A stretch of DNA of 64,000 nucleotides from Aureibaculum luteum (GTDB lineage Bacteria; Bacteroidota; Bacteroidia; Flavobacteriales; Flavobacteriaceae): NCBI RefSeq assembly GCF_003449015.1, contig NZ_QRGD01000006.1:248001-312000 (forward strand), read 5' to 3'. The position numbers and the translations under genes were made by a program. Positions 28,606 through 37,994 of the stretch are shown here, piece by piece. Numbering within the stretch: position 1 is the stretch's first letter; each line of letters opens with the position of its first letter. Under the pieces are notes generated by a model. It did no database searches and had not been told where the DNA came from. It worked only from the letters and a program-made list of their open reading frames with translations.

Positions 28606-31479
28606 ATGCATATTAACACCATTTATTCTATGAATACGAATCTAATTCAATTTCCAATAACAATACTCATTTTGTTTTTAAGCATTAATTGTGCATCAAC
28701 TCAAGTTGAGCCATCTAACGACGAAGTACATAAATTTGCTGTTTATAGTATTGAAACAGGGTTTACAATTTCAAAAGTGCGTACTGCACAAAACCAGAAT
28801 AAAACTTACGTAGTAGCCAGTAGCTACGAAGGTACTATTTTAGGGATTTCTTTAGATGGAAAAACACTATGGAAAAACGAATTATCTGGTTTTATGAATC
28901 ATGATATTTGGGCTGCTGATATTAATAATGATGGTAATGATGAAATTATCGCAGCCAATGCAGATGGCACTGTATATTGCTTAGATAACAAAGGGAAGTT
29001 ACTCTGGCAATTTAAGCAGAATGATGCACCAATGTATTCCGTATGTGTTATAAATAAAGAGAACGAAGCTTATGTGGTTTGTGGAGGATATGATAACAGT
29101 TTCTACTATGTGTCACCAAAAGGAGAAATGGTAAGCGAAATACCTTCAAAAACATATTCTATAGAAAAACCATTTGGCAAATCACATAAAGAATTGCCAC
29201 CTTCAGGTTTGCACATAACAAATTTTCTAAGGCCAGGAAAGCTTAATGGAAAAGATATTTTAATTGTTCATGGTGTTCAGAATAGTATGAATGGGGATGG
29301 GTCAATCTATTTATTTAATCCTTTGGAAAAGCTGCCATTTGAAACTGTTAGTGTACAAAAACGTGGACCATATGGCGATTTAAGAGTAGTTGATGCTAAT
29401 TCTGATGGGAGTAGTGAAATTTTATTAGGCCGAACTGGAGCTCAAGCAAAAGGAATGACTTTCCGTATTATTGACACAAAATCTCCTAATAAACAAAGTG
29501 TTCAAGATTTAAATAAAGCTAAAGATAAGGCTTCACTAAAGAGAGGTATGTATCGTGTTATTCAGCCAGAAGTTATTGATAATAATGGTAAACCCGCGTA
29601 TATGTCTTTATTTGGAAGTAATATTATTATTTCAAATATAGGAGAACCACAAGCTGCTGCCGAAGTAATACCAACACGGTTTTCTTTTAATGATATGTTT
29701 AAAGATCCTAATTCTAACAAAGTAATATTAGCAAGTGCACAAAGTGGTGGCAGTGCCATTCATATTATTAATTTTAGTAATAAAGAATGGAAAAACGGTT
29801 ATAAAAAATTAAATCCACCAGGAAAAATACAGGAGATACTGACTAATTCAGCAGAAATCAAACAGAATTTAAAAGGCTATAAAAAACCATCTTATCAAAA
29901 AGAATCAGCTCCAGTCTATTTTATGTCTGAAAACAGAAAGAAACAAGGTGCAGCAGAAGCTATTGAAAGGATTGAAGCGAAATATAGCAATCCAATATTT
30001 TTAAATGGAGGAAACTTTGATAAAGAAAATTGGGATCGTTCTACTATGACAAGTGAGATCTATAAAAATAAGCGAGATGGTAGAATGAAATATATACTAT
30101 CTCAAAATGATGTTTTAGATATAATAGAGAAAAAGCATCAAAAGTCTAATGGTAAAGGTATTTCGTATTGGGGAGGACATGGTAATGATCCATTTATGTA
30201 TCAAGTTTCAACCACTATGAAAGGTATGGATTTTGCCAATGGAAATAAAACAGTATTAATTTATCCAGAAGTAGTTGATTCTTCAGAAGAGTTTAATTTT
30301 GTGATGAATGAAATGTATTGGCCTTTAGCAAATTATGCTTCAACCCGAAATGGTAATTTGTACATGCGTAATAAGCATTTGTTTTGGCAAGCTGATGTAT
30401 ATATGCCAATGTGGGAACCTTTAGTTGCTGGTAAATATGCAAACGTATTTGTTCCAGCAATGGAAGAAACTACAGATAAATCTATGGAACTTAGTTTTAC
30501 ATCTCGATTGGGACTTTGGGCAAGTGGCTCTGTTGATAGTTGGGGAGCACGTTGTGCTAGAGATAACGTTAGTTTTGATCGTTTGCGTCAACATTCAAAT
30601 CAAACGCTACCCAACCATTTTTTAAGAACCATGGTGTATTCAATATCTAGTGGTGCACAGTACATTGATAACTTTCCAGTCGATCAAGAATATATGAGTT
30701 TACTATGGGATCTAATAGCTGAAGGTGCACTATACGTACCAGAACGCTCTGATATTTTAAGTTTTTCGCCTGTACACTTAAGTATTAACAACCCTAATGA
30801 AGAATATTTAAAAAGTTCAAGTAATGTAAAATGGTTGACCTTTTTCAAGAAGGATGGAGATAATCTAGATGATTTTGCTTTTAGTAGGTTAAATGGCACA
30901 TGGCCAGGAGCTCCTTTAACTAAATGGGATTTTTCAAGATATGCTGCCGGAGCAAATGAACGACGTTTAAATTTTATTCCAAAATATAATAACGGAATGG
31001 TTTTAATTACTCCGACACAAAATGGTGTATTTGTAGATAAAGATGCCGTTAGAAAACCGTTGGAAGAAAATATTAACCCATGGTACAAAGGTAAATTAAA
31101 AGAATATTATTCAGATGGTAAGAATTATATGTCCGCAGATGGTAAGACCACTTATAAACCTAGTGATTATTACAAGGTAATTGAAAAAGATATTGAAGAT
31201 AGTGCTGTTTTGTTACCATTGACTGTTTCTGGTAATGTGGGATGGGTAGTTGCACAAATTTCACCAAAACATTTACGTTTAACAATTGTCGAAAATGGCT
31301 ATATTAATCCGAAGAAAGCTACTGCATCGGTTAAAATTAATAGTATTAAAGTAGTAAAAATCAAAGATATCTTAAACAATGAAGAGTTTAAACCTAATGT
31401 AAACTCTGAAGTTGAAATAGATATTCCCTTAGGAGGTTTTCGTTTTATAGATATTGAACTGGAAAACGAATTAAAATAA
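28606..31479 (+). CDS. Putative lambda-carrageenase (GH150-like), propeller plus C-terminal catalytic domain, copy 1
   Basis: 957 residues; the start could also be Met9 (28630). The signal ends LSINC, so it is probably a surface lipoprotein. Residues about 40-420 form a PQQ/FG-GAP-type propeller (ADINNDGNDEIIAANADGTV, LDNKGKLLWQF, VDANSDGSSEILLG). After a linker (about 425-480) comes a large C-terminal domain with GGHGNDPF (His525), YPEV (Glu555), PAMEET (Glu620) and a final beta-sandwich ending GGFRFIDIELE. This two-part architecture and length match the lambda-carrageenase CglA of Pseudoalteromonas (942 residues), founder of GH150. The paralogue at 48,283 conserves the same motifs, suggesting functional residues. 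It heads the plus-strand operon just behind the HTCS. Assignment rests on architecture and context; I could not compare sequences directly. Confidence 0.6.
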   Translation: MHINTIYSMNTNLIQFPITILILFLSINCASTQVEPSNDEVHKFAVYSIETGFTISKVRTAQNQNKTYVVASSYEGTILGISLDGKTLWKNELSGFMNHDIWAADINNDGNDEIIAANADGTVYCLDNKGKLLWQFKQNDAPMYSVCVINKENEAYVVCGGYDNSFYYVSPKGEMVSEIPSKTYSIEKPFGKSHKELPPSGLHITNFLRPGKLNGKDILIVHGVQNSMNGDGSIYLFNPLEKLPFETVSVQKRGPYGDLRVVDANSDGSSEILLGRTGAQAKGMTFRIIDTKSPNKQSVQDLNKAKDKASLKRGMYRVIQPEVIDNNGKPAYMSLFGSNIIISNIGEPQAAAEVIPTRFSFNDMFKDPNSNKVILASAQSGGSAIHIINFSNKEWKNGYKKLNPPGKIQEILTNSAEIKQNLKGYKKPSYQKESAPVYFMSENRKKQGAAEAIERIEAKYSNPIFLNGGNFDKENWDRSTMTSEIYKNKRDGRMKYILSQNDVLDIIEKKHQKSNGKGISYWGGHGNDPFMYQVSTTMKGMDFANGNKTVLIYPEVVDSSEEFNFVMNEMYWPLANYASTRNGNLYMRNKHLFWQADVYMPMWEPLVAGKYANVFVPAMEETTDKSMELSFTSRLGLWASGSVDSWGARCARDNVSFDRLRQHSNQTLPNHFLRTMVYSISSGAQYIDNFPVDQEYMSLLWDLIAEGALYVPERSDILSFSPVHLSINNPNEEYLKSSSNVKWLTFFKKDGDNLDDFAFSRLNGTWPGAPLTKWDFSRYAAGANERRLNFIPKYNNGMVLITPTQNGVFVDKDAVRKPLEENINPWYKGKLKEYYSDGKNYMSADGKTTYKPSDYYKVIEKDIEDSAVLLPLTVSGNVGWVVAQISPKHLRLTIVENGYINPKKATASVKINSIKVVKIKDILNNEEFKPNVNSEVEIDIPLGGFRFIDIELENELK

Positions 31480-31505
31480 GATTGACTGATATTTAATAGA
31501 AAAAT

Positions 31506-32978
31506 ATGAAAACATACATCGTCAAAATAGTAGTACTTGTAACTATTATCAGTTTAAATAGTTGTGATACGAAACAAAAGGAAGTAGCAGAAAATAATAC
31601 TAATGTTACTGATAGACCAAATATTATTCTTTTTGTTTCTGACGACCATGGTACCGACGCAATAGGTGCATATGGTAATCCAGTTATAAAAACGCCAAAT
31701 TTAGATAAGTTAGCAAATGAAGGTATCGTATTTACGGATGCATACTGTACCAGTGCCAGTTGTGCTGCTAGTCGTTCTGTAATACTTTCAGGAAAATTTG
31801 GTCATGCTACCGGCTCTTATGGTCATGTGCATGACTATCATCATTTCAGCACATATGATACTATCAAATCACTTCCAGTACTATTAAGTAAAGCAGGGTA
31901 TGAAACAGCACGCATAGGTAAATATCATGTGGCACCAGAAAAAGTATATCATTTTGACCAAGTTTTAGAAGCAGATCCAAGAAATACGGTTGAAATGGCA
32001 GAGCAATGTGCTGATGTATTAAAATCAGACAAGCCCTTCTTTTTATATTTCTGTACGGATGACCCCCACAGAGGCCATCCTTTTGAACCGGACCCATGGG
32101 ATACACCAAATAGTTTTGGAAATAAAAAAGAAGGTTATAAAGATGTTGAAACTATTACTTACAACCCTGAAGATGTTCTTGTGCCAGCCTTTTTACCTGA
32201 CACGAAACAGACAAGAGAAGAAATTGCCGAGTACTACCAAAGCATATCTCGAATTGATCAAGGTTTTGGAAAATTAATGCAAATGTTGCAAGAAACAGGG
32301 AAAGCAGATAATACTATTGTTTTTTATATTTCTGATAACGGAATGGCCTTTCCAGGAGCTAAAACTACAGTTTATGAACCTGGAATTAAGTTACCATGTA
32401 TCATTAAAGATCCGACAAAGAATAGTAAAGGATTGACGAGTAATGCTATGATTTCATGGGTAGATTTAACACCTACGATTCTTGATATGGCAAAGGTTGA
32501 TTTTGATGCCAATAAATTCCATGGGCATTCATTTTATGATATCATGGGAAAAGAAAAGTTTGAAGGTTGGAATGAGATATATGCCTCACATACCTTTCAT
32601 GAAATTACTATGTATTACCCAATGCGTGTTGTAAGAAGTGAAAACTATAAACTCATTTGGAATATTGCTTATCGATTAGAATATCCTTTTGCTTCAGATT
32701 TGTGGGCATCTTCAACTTGGCAAGCCATTTACAGAAATAATATAGAATTTTTTGGACCAAAAACAGTGAAAGACTATTTGTTTAGAGCAGAATTTGAACT
32801 CTACGATTTAAGTAAAGATCCGAATGAGTCGAATAATTTAGCTACTAACGCTTCTTTCCAAGACATTTTAAATACTATGAAAGGTAAAATGAAAGCCTTT
32901 CAAACCAAAACGAAAGACCCATGGATGATTATGTGGGGTCATGATGCTTCTTTACAAGGAAGTGGTGTTAATTTATAA
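31506..32978 (+). CDS. Sulfatase, family S1, lipoprotein (CAASR motif)
   Basis: 490 residues with lipoprotein signal ending SLNSC (Cys20). Active site: FVSDDHGTDAIGAYG (metal ligands), SCAASRSV with Cys86 as formylglycine precursor and Ala replacing the common Pro, GKYHVAPEK in the place of GKWH, DDPHRGHPF, and ISDNGMAFPGAKTT. The set SDDHG...GKYH...FPGAKTT is reminiscent of the heparan N-sulfatase-like branch of S1, although the substrate here must be a galactan sulfate. It lies 26 bp after the GH150-like gene and 8 bp before the GH110 gene, so the three are very likely co-transcribed and may act in sequence on the same oligosaccharide: cut, desulfate, remove alpha-galactose. Confidence 0.92.
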   Translation: MKTYIVKIVVLVTIISLNSCDTKQKEVAENNTNVTDRPNIILFVSDDHGTDAIGAYGNPVIKTPNLDKLANEGIVFTDAYCTSASCAASRSVILSGKFGHATGSYGHVHDYHHFSTYDTIKSLPVLLSKAGYETARIGKYHVAPEKVYHFDQVLEADPRNTVEMAEQCADVLKSDKPFFLYFCTDDPHRGHPFEPDPWDTPNSFGNKKEGYKDVETITYNPEDVLVPAFLPDTKQTREEIAEYYQSISRIDQGFGKLMQMLQETGKADNTIVFYISDNGMAFPGAKTTVYEPGIKLPCIIKDPTKNSKGLTSNAMISWVDLTPTILDMAKVDFDANKFHGHSFYDIMGKEKFEGWNEIYASHTFHEITMYYPMRVVRSENYKLIWNIAYRLEYPFASDLWASSTWQAIYRNNIEFFGPKTVKDYLFRAEFELYDLSKDPNESNNLATNASFQDILNTMKGKMKAFQTKTKDPWMIMWGHDASLQGSGVNL

Positions 32979-32986
32979 AAATCAAT

Positions 32987-34801
32987 ATGAAAAAAATTAA
33001 GCAGATAACATTAATCGTATTATTTGGATTTTTAATATCATGTACTTCAAATGCCGCCGAAGTCATCCATATAAAGCATACAGATGGAGACATGACAATG
33101 ACAATTCGTGAAGTCATTGAAAATTCTAAAGGAAAAGATATAAAACTTGTTTTTGAAAAAGGTAATTATAAATTTCTTACTGATTACGCAGTTGGTAAAT
33201 ACATGCATATTACCAATCATGGTAACGGTTTTAAGAAAGTAATTTTCAATTTTGAAGGTTTTAATTCAGTTGAAATAGAAGGCAATGGTTCAGAATTTAT
33301 ATTTAGAGGGCAAACTGCACCTTTTGTATTTGAAGGTTGTAATAAAATCAATATTAGTAATCTTACTTTAGATTGGGATATTCCGTTTTCTTTTCAAGGT
33401 GATGTTATTGATGTAAATAAGGAAGAACAATATTTTGATTTAAAACCTTATACCGAGGGCTTTTCTTGGAAACTAACAAAAGGACAAATTGAATTCCCTG
33501 GAATTAATCATTTTAATTTCACAGCATTAGGAAGTACTTTGTCACATAACAAAGAAACCAAAGCAGTCGATTATGGTGCTTGGGATATATCTTTAAATCC
33601 AAATTACGTAGAAAAATTATCAAACGGAAATTTACGTTTTTATGATAAAAACATGAAACATTTTCCTAGAGTAGGAACTGTTTTACAGTCAAAAGGGGAT
33701 AAAAAAAATAATCGTTATGCACCAGCTTTTTTAGTTAGAAATTCAAAAAATATAACAATTGACAACGTTGTGATTCATCATGCTTTAGGCATGGGATTCT
33801 TGTTCGAAAGGTCTGAAGATATCAATATCCTAAATAGTGGAATCTATATTCGTGAAAGTTCAGATAGAGTCATTTCTATTATTGCAGATGCAACTCATTT
33901 TGCAAATTGTAAAGGGGATATTCTAATAGAAAATTGTCGTTTAGAAGGAATGTATGACGATGGAACCAATGTGCATGGAACTTATGTGGAAGTTGATAAA
34001 GTTTTAAATAAAAATACGGTTAGAGTTGCTTTAAGACACGACCAGCAATTGGGTTTTGAGTTTGCGGGAGTTGATGATGAAATTTGGTTTATTAAAAGCC
34101 CTAATCCACAAAGAGCTGAAGAAAACAAAGTGTCTTCGGTGAAAGTTATTAATGATGTTTATACAGAATTAACGTTTAAAAATGAATTGTCTTCAGACCT
34201 CAAACCAGGAGATATTTTAGAGAACAAAACTTGGAACCCAACATTTACAATGCGTGGAAATACTATTAGGGATCATCGAGCGAGAAATATCATCATTAAA
34301 ACACCTAAAAAAATAATTATAGAAGATAATGATTTATCATCAATGATGTCTTCAATTATGTTACGTGGTGAAACATTCTATTGGTACGAGTCCGGCAATG
34401 TAGAAGATGTTGTAATACGGAATAATCGTTTTGTTCATTGTGCTTATGGTGGAGCAGAACATGCGATTTTAAAAGTCTCGCCTAGACTTGGTAAAACTTT
34501 TGATGATTCAATGCTTTATGATAGAAATATATTATTCGAAAACAACACCATTGAAACCTTTGATAACAGAATTATTTGGGCTGATCGTGTTGATGGATTA
34601 ATAATTAAAAACAACACCATCAAACAAACAACCACTGAACAACCGCAATATCCTGACGCTTTTATGTTTGATTTAATTAATTGTAACAACATTGAAATCA
34701 CTAATAATATTTACGAAGGTGATTGTAAAAATGTCTTGAAAGCAGATGATGTTTCAAAAAAGACATTGGTTTTTAAAAAGAACAAAGGACTTAAAAAATA
34801 A
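32987..34801 (+). CDS. GH110 alpha-1,3-galactosidase, copy 1
   Basis: 604 residues, signal peptide 1 to about 23 (LISCTSNAAE, possible lipoprotein Cys). A right-handed parallel beta-helix is indicated by repeated short strand patterns (NITIDNVVIHHA, INILNSGIYI, ILIENCRLEG, VVIRNNRFVH, LIIKNNTIK). The GH110 catalytic aspartates are present: Asp301 in ADATHF (acid) and Asp324-Asp325 in YDDGTNVHGTY (base pair), with the same 23-residue spacing as Asp321 and Asp344/345 of the marine enzyme PdGH110B. The family removes terminal alpha-1,3-linked D-galactose, with inversion; marine members act on lambda-carrageenan fragments. The preceding sulfatase is 8 bp away and the GH42-like gene starts 3 bp after its stop. 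Expected in the periplasm. Confidence 0.88.
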   Translation: MKKIKQITLIVLFGFLISCTSNAAEVIHIKHTDGDMTMTIREVIENSKGKDIKLVFEKGNYKFLTDYAVGKYMHITNHGNGFKKVIFNFEGFNSVEIEGNGSEFIFRGQTAPFVFEGCNKINISNLTLDWDIPFSFQGDVIDVNKEEQYFDLKPYTEGFSWKLTKGQIEFPGINHFNFTALGSTLSHNKETKAVDYGAWDISLNPNYVEKLSNGNLRFYDKNMKHFPRVGTVLQSKGDKKNNRYAPAFLVRNSKNITIDNVVIHHALGMGFLFERSEDINILNSGIYIRESSDRVISIIADATHFANCKGDILIENCRLEGMYDDGTNVHGTYVEVDKVLNKNTVRVALRHDQQLGFEFAGVDDEIWFIKSPNPQRAEENKVSSVKVINDVYTELTFKNELSSDLKPGDILENKTWNPTFTMRGNTIRDHRARNIIIKTPKKIIIEDNDLSSMMSSIMLRGETFYWYESGNVEDVVIRNNRFVHCAYGGAEHAILKVSPRLGKTFDDSMLYDRNILFENNTIETFDNRIIWADRVDGLIIKNNTIKQTTTEQPQYPDAFMFDLINCNNIEITNNIYEGDCKNVLKADDVSKKTLVFKKNKGLKK

Positions 34802-34804
34802 GAG

Positions 34805-37078
34805 ATGAGACTTTTCAAATTCATAATTGTAGTTTTTTTAAGTTTTACATCTTGTAAAGCTCAAAATGTGCCAACTGGTATAAATGATAAAATTGAAACA
34901 CTTCAAAATCTAATTAAAAAAGCAGAAAAAAAAGGAATCGATGTTTTAAAAGAAAAAACAACTATAAGAACTGCTGAAATATTTTTAAAATTTGCAAATT
35001 GGGATGAAAAAAATGTGGAGACCAACGTAACATTCTTCAAAAAAGTACCATCTTATAAAGCGGACGCTGAAAAACTAGCACAAGATTTACCAGCTTTCGA
35101 GAGAAAAGAAATCTACTTAATGCTCGATAAAGCAGAAAGTAATTTAAGAAAATTAATTTCAAAAGAAATCTATAGAAAACCAAGTCCAAATGTAGATTGG
35201 ACCAAAGTAAATGTTGAAGGAGACCAAATAACTTACAACAACAGACCTGTTTTTTTAGCAGATTATACTTGGAAACCTGATGGGAAATTGTATAACGAAT
35301 ATCATGGAAATCAAGATGGTTTTTTCTTAACACCACCACAAGTTATAGATTCAAACGGAACTGTTAACCCACGAGTTATTAATGAACTAGATTCTAAAGC
35401 AGATGGCTCTATTGGTTTTATTTTTATGAACCATAAAAATGTTCCTGATTGGACAACAAAAAAGTATGAAGAAGGTTTCAAAATGCGTGAAGATACCTAT
35501 ACAGCTTACGATATAGATAATCCTGGTGCTAGAGAGCTTCAAAAGTATTTATTGGGAGCAGTAGTTCCTAAAATGGCTGGTAAAAAATTCACACAACTGG
35601 GTTATATGTTGTGTAATGAACCTCATTTTTATGCCTACAGCGATAAAACCAAGAAAAAGAAACCTTGGGCTTCAGGTCCCGTTTCAGAATATACAATTGC
35701 TAAGTTTAAAGATTGGCTGCAGCATAAGCATCATGGTATTTCAGAACTAAATCGAATCTGGAGAACAAATTTTACTAGTTTCGAAACAATAACAGCCAAT
35801 ATCCCTTTAGATATAAGCTTAAAGGGAACACCAATTTGGTATGATTGGGTAGCTTTTAATATGGATAGGGTTACGGAATGGTATACATTTCTAAAAGATG
35901 AAGTCAAAACTCACGACCCTGAAGCCAAAGTACATTTAAAGATAATGCCAAATCTTTGGACAAATAATATGAGAGCTCATGGTATCGATTTTGAAGCACT
36001 AACAGATTTAAGTGACATTATCGGTAATGATTCTGGTGCAGACCACAAGTATACTTGGGGAAAACCACATGAATGGCAAAAAAAATATGCTTTTGAGTGG
36101 CGAGAATTATGCATGGGCTACGATTTCTTAAAATCTGTAAGTTCAGATAAAATTAACTTCAATTCAGAATTACACTACTTATCTACAGTACGTTCTCGAG
36201 ATTTATACCTAGATCCAAGTTATGCTAGAGCGACGTTTTGGTTGGCACATTCTTACGGAATGACAGCAAGTCAAATTTGGTTTTGGCCTCGTAAAGCAGA
36301 TGGTGAAGTTACTGACAGAGCTGGCAAGGGTTATGCAGGGTCTAATAACCAGCAACCAAGAGTCACTAACGAAGTGGCAATGACTTTAATAGATTTAAAT
36401 ACCAATGCTGAAGCTATTATGACAATGCAAAGACAACGTAAGCCAATACGTTTGTTTTATTCAAAAACGTCTGCCATAAATAATGGTAATCATATGGATA
36501 ATCAATTCAAAATGTATGAAGCATTGCATTTTGAAGGTACACCTTTGGGCTTCGTAACGCAGAATATTATTAAAAAACAAGATAACAGTAATTGGAATAT
36601 CGTAGTTGTATACAATACTCCTAATGTTACTAAAGAAGAGCTTCAATCACTTCAGAATTATCTCGATAACGGTGGAACAGTTATCCTAGATAATAAAAGT
36701 CTGTTGAAAGATGAATATGGACAAGCTTTATTAGAATTAAAAGCTTCAAAAGGAATTTTATTAATGCTGAATTCAGTTTTGGAAATCAAGAACAAAGTAT
36801 TATCCATTTTAAAAGATAAAAATAGTTTACCAGAAGTAAAAGTTGAAGAAACAAATGCCATTGGTACTAAAGGTTGTATTTGGAAAGTCATTAAAAATGA
36901 AGCAGGTAATAACGTGTTGTCTGTGGTAAATGTTGGAAAATCAGATGCTACATTAAATATCACACTTAATGGAAGTGACGCTATTATTTGCAAAGATCTA
37001 ATTGATGGAATTGAGGTTAGCAAAACGCCAGTATTAAAGCCTTTCGATGTCTATTTTGTTGAAATAACTAAAAACTAA
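34805..37078 (+). CDS. GH42-like (clan GH-A) beta-galactosidase or exo-carrageenase
   Basis: 757 residues; lipoprotein-like signal ending FTSC (Cys18). Residues 20-125 are a lysine- and glutamate-rich helical extension not usual in GH42. The TIM barrel (about 140-530) has the acid/base in LCNEPHF (Glu272) and probable nucleophile in NFNSELHYL (Glu455). It is followed by a domain (about 545-650) with VVYNTP...NYLDNGGTVILDN, matching the GH42 middle (trimerisation) domain of glutamine-amidotransferase-like fold, and a short beta-sandwich. GH42 enzymes are beta-galactosidases; GH167, an exo-beta-carrageenase family from marine Pseudoalteromonas, is related to GH42 and is a serious alternative, as is an unassigned branch. 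The gene is tightly packed between GH110 (3 bp) and the esterase (3 bp), so it probably cuts the beta-1,4 bond alternately with GH110. Confidence 0.75.
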   Translation: MRLFKFIIVVFLSFTSCKAQNVPTGINDKIETLQNLIKKAEKKGIDVLKEKTTIRTAEIFLKFANWDEKNVETNVTFFKKVPSYKADAEKLAQDLPAFERKEIYLMLDKAESNLRKLISKEIYRKPSPNVDWTKVNVEGDQITYNNRPVFLADYTWKPDGKLYNEYHGNQDGFFLTPPQVIDSNGTVNPRVINELDSKADGSIGFIFMNHKNVPDWTTKKYEEGFKMREDTYTAYDIDNPGARELQKYLLGAVVPKMAGKKFTQLGYMLCNEPHFYAYSDKTKKKKPWASGPVSEYTIAKFKDWLQHKHHGISELNRIWRTNFTSFETITANIPLDISLKGTPIWYDWVAFNMDRVTEWYTFLKDEVKTHDPEAKVHLKIMPNLWTNNMRAHGIDFEALTDLSDIIGNDSGADHKYTWGKPHEWQKKYAFEWRELCMGYDFLKSVSSDKINFNSELHYLSTVRSRDLYLDPSYARATFWLAHSYGMTASQIWFWPRKADGEVTDRAGKGYAGSNNQQPRVTNEVAMTLIDLNTNAEAIMTMQRQRKPIRLFYSKTSAINNGNHMDNQFKMYEALHFEGTPLGFVTQNIIKKQDNSNWNIVVVYNTPNVTKEELQSLQNYLDNGGTVILDNKSLLKDEYGQALLELKASKGILLMLNSVLEIKNKVLSILKDKNSLPEVKVEETNAIGTKGCIWKVIKNEAGNNVLSVVNVGKSDATLNITLNGSDAIICKDLIDGIEVSKTPVLKPFDVYFVEITKN

Positions 37079-37081
37079 AAC

Positions 37082-37990
37082 ATGAAGAATTATTTCTACA
37101 CTTTTATCCTAGTGATATTTATTTTTACAAGTTGTAATACAGCTAAAGTAGATGCTTCTAAATCAAAAATTGGGGATTCAAAAGATGTACACGTCGTTTT
37201 ATTAGCTGGTCAATCAAACATGCAAGGTGCAGGAAATTTTGATAATTTAAACGCTTCTGAAATTGAAAGAATTGAAAAAGTTTCAAGTCGAGTTTCACTA
37301 AGTTTTAACGGAGGAAAAGTAGAACCACTCTCTTATTACGATAATAAACCATCAGAAAAATATGAATTTACAAAACGCTTTGGTCCAGAGATATTTATAG
37401 GGTTAACCTTAGCGGAAAACAATCCAAATCAAGAATTTTTATTGATAAAGCGTTCTCAAGGCGGAACCGCTTTGTATGGTGCATGGAACCCAAATTGGAC
37501 AGCCGAAAAAGCGAAAGCTGTTGAAAAAGAGAAAAAGCAAAAAATTCAGCTTTACAATTTGCATATCCAAGATATAAAGGAGAATTTGAAAGCATTAGAA
37601 ACTCAAAATAAAACCTATAAAATTATTGGCTTAGCTTGGATGCAAGGGGAAAACGATGCAGCAAAAGAAATTAGTGCAACAACTTACGAAGAGAATCTTA
37701 AAATTTTGATTAAAAGTTATAGAGATGAATTTGGTATTATAAACATGCCATTTGTAATCGGACAAATAAATTCAAGATACGGAAAGTATAAAGCAAAAGG
37801 TCCAGCAATGGTTCGGAAAGCTATGGAAGATGTGGCTAATTCAGATAAAAATGTTGATATCGTTAAAACAACAACGGATACGAGTTGGAGTGATTATCCT
37901 AAACATATGGATAACGTCCATTATAATGCCGAAGGACAAAAACGCTTAGGTAAGGCATTTGGAGAAAAGCTAATTATTTTAAATAAATAG
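37082..37990 (+). CDS. SGNH-fold carbohydrate esterase (SASA / sialate-O-acetylesterase-like)
   Basis: 302 residues; lipoprotein signal ending FTSC (Cys19). The SASA-type SGNH hydrolase motifs are clear: the nucleophile block LLAGQSNMQGAG with the catalytic Ser, the oxyanion block WMQGENDA, and the C-terminal catalytic dyad region HMDNVHYNAEGQ with Asp and His. Such enzymes remove O-acetyl groups from sugars (sialate, xylan and others). It is embedded between the GH42-like gene and a sulfatase with gaps of 3 and 4 bp, thus part of the same operon. Known carrageenans are not usually described as highly acetylated, so its target is open: acetyl or another ester on algal galactan, or a substituent met as oligosaccharide. 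The fold is sure; the substrate is unknown. Confidence 0.85.
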   Translation: MKNYFYTFILVIFIFTSCNTAKVDASKSKIGDSKDVHVVLLAGQSNMQGAGNFDNLNASEIERIEKVSSRVSLSFNGGKVEPLSYYDNKPSEKYEFTKRFGPEIFIGLTLAENNPNQEFLLIKRSQGGTALYGAWNPNWTAEKAKAVEKEKKQKIQLYNLHIQDIKENLKALETQNKTYKIIGLAWMQGENDAAKEISATTYEENLKILIKSYRDEFGIINMPFVIGQINSRYGKYKAKGPAMVRKAMEDVANSDKNVDIVKTTTDTSWSDYPKHMDNVHYNAEGQKRLGKAFGEKLIILNK

Positions 37991-37994
37991 AGCT

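Noticed and set aside
30684-31088. Minus-strand open frame of 134 codons inside the first GH150-like gene
   Set aside because: Antisense to a clearly coding gene, no recognisable domain or start signal.
36658-37023. Minus-strand open frame of 121 codons inside the GH42-like gene
   Set aside because: Shadow of the coding strand; no independent support.
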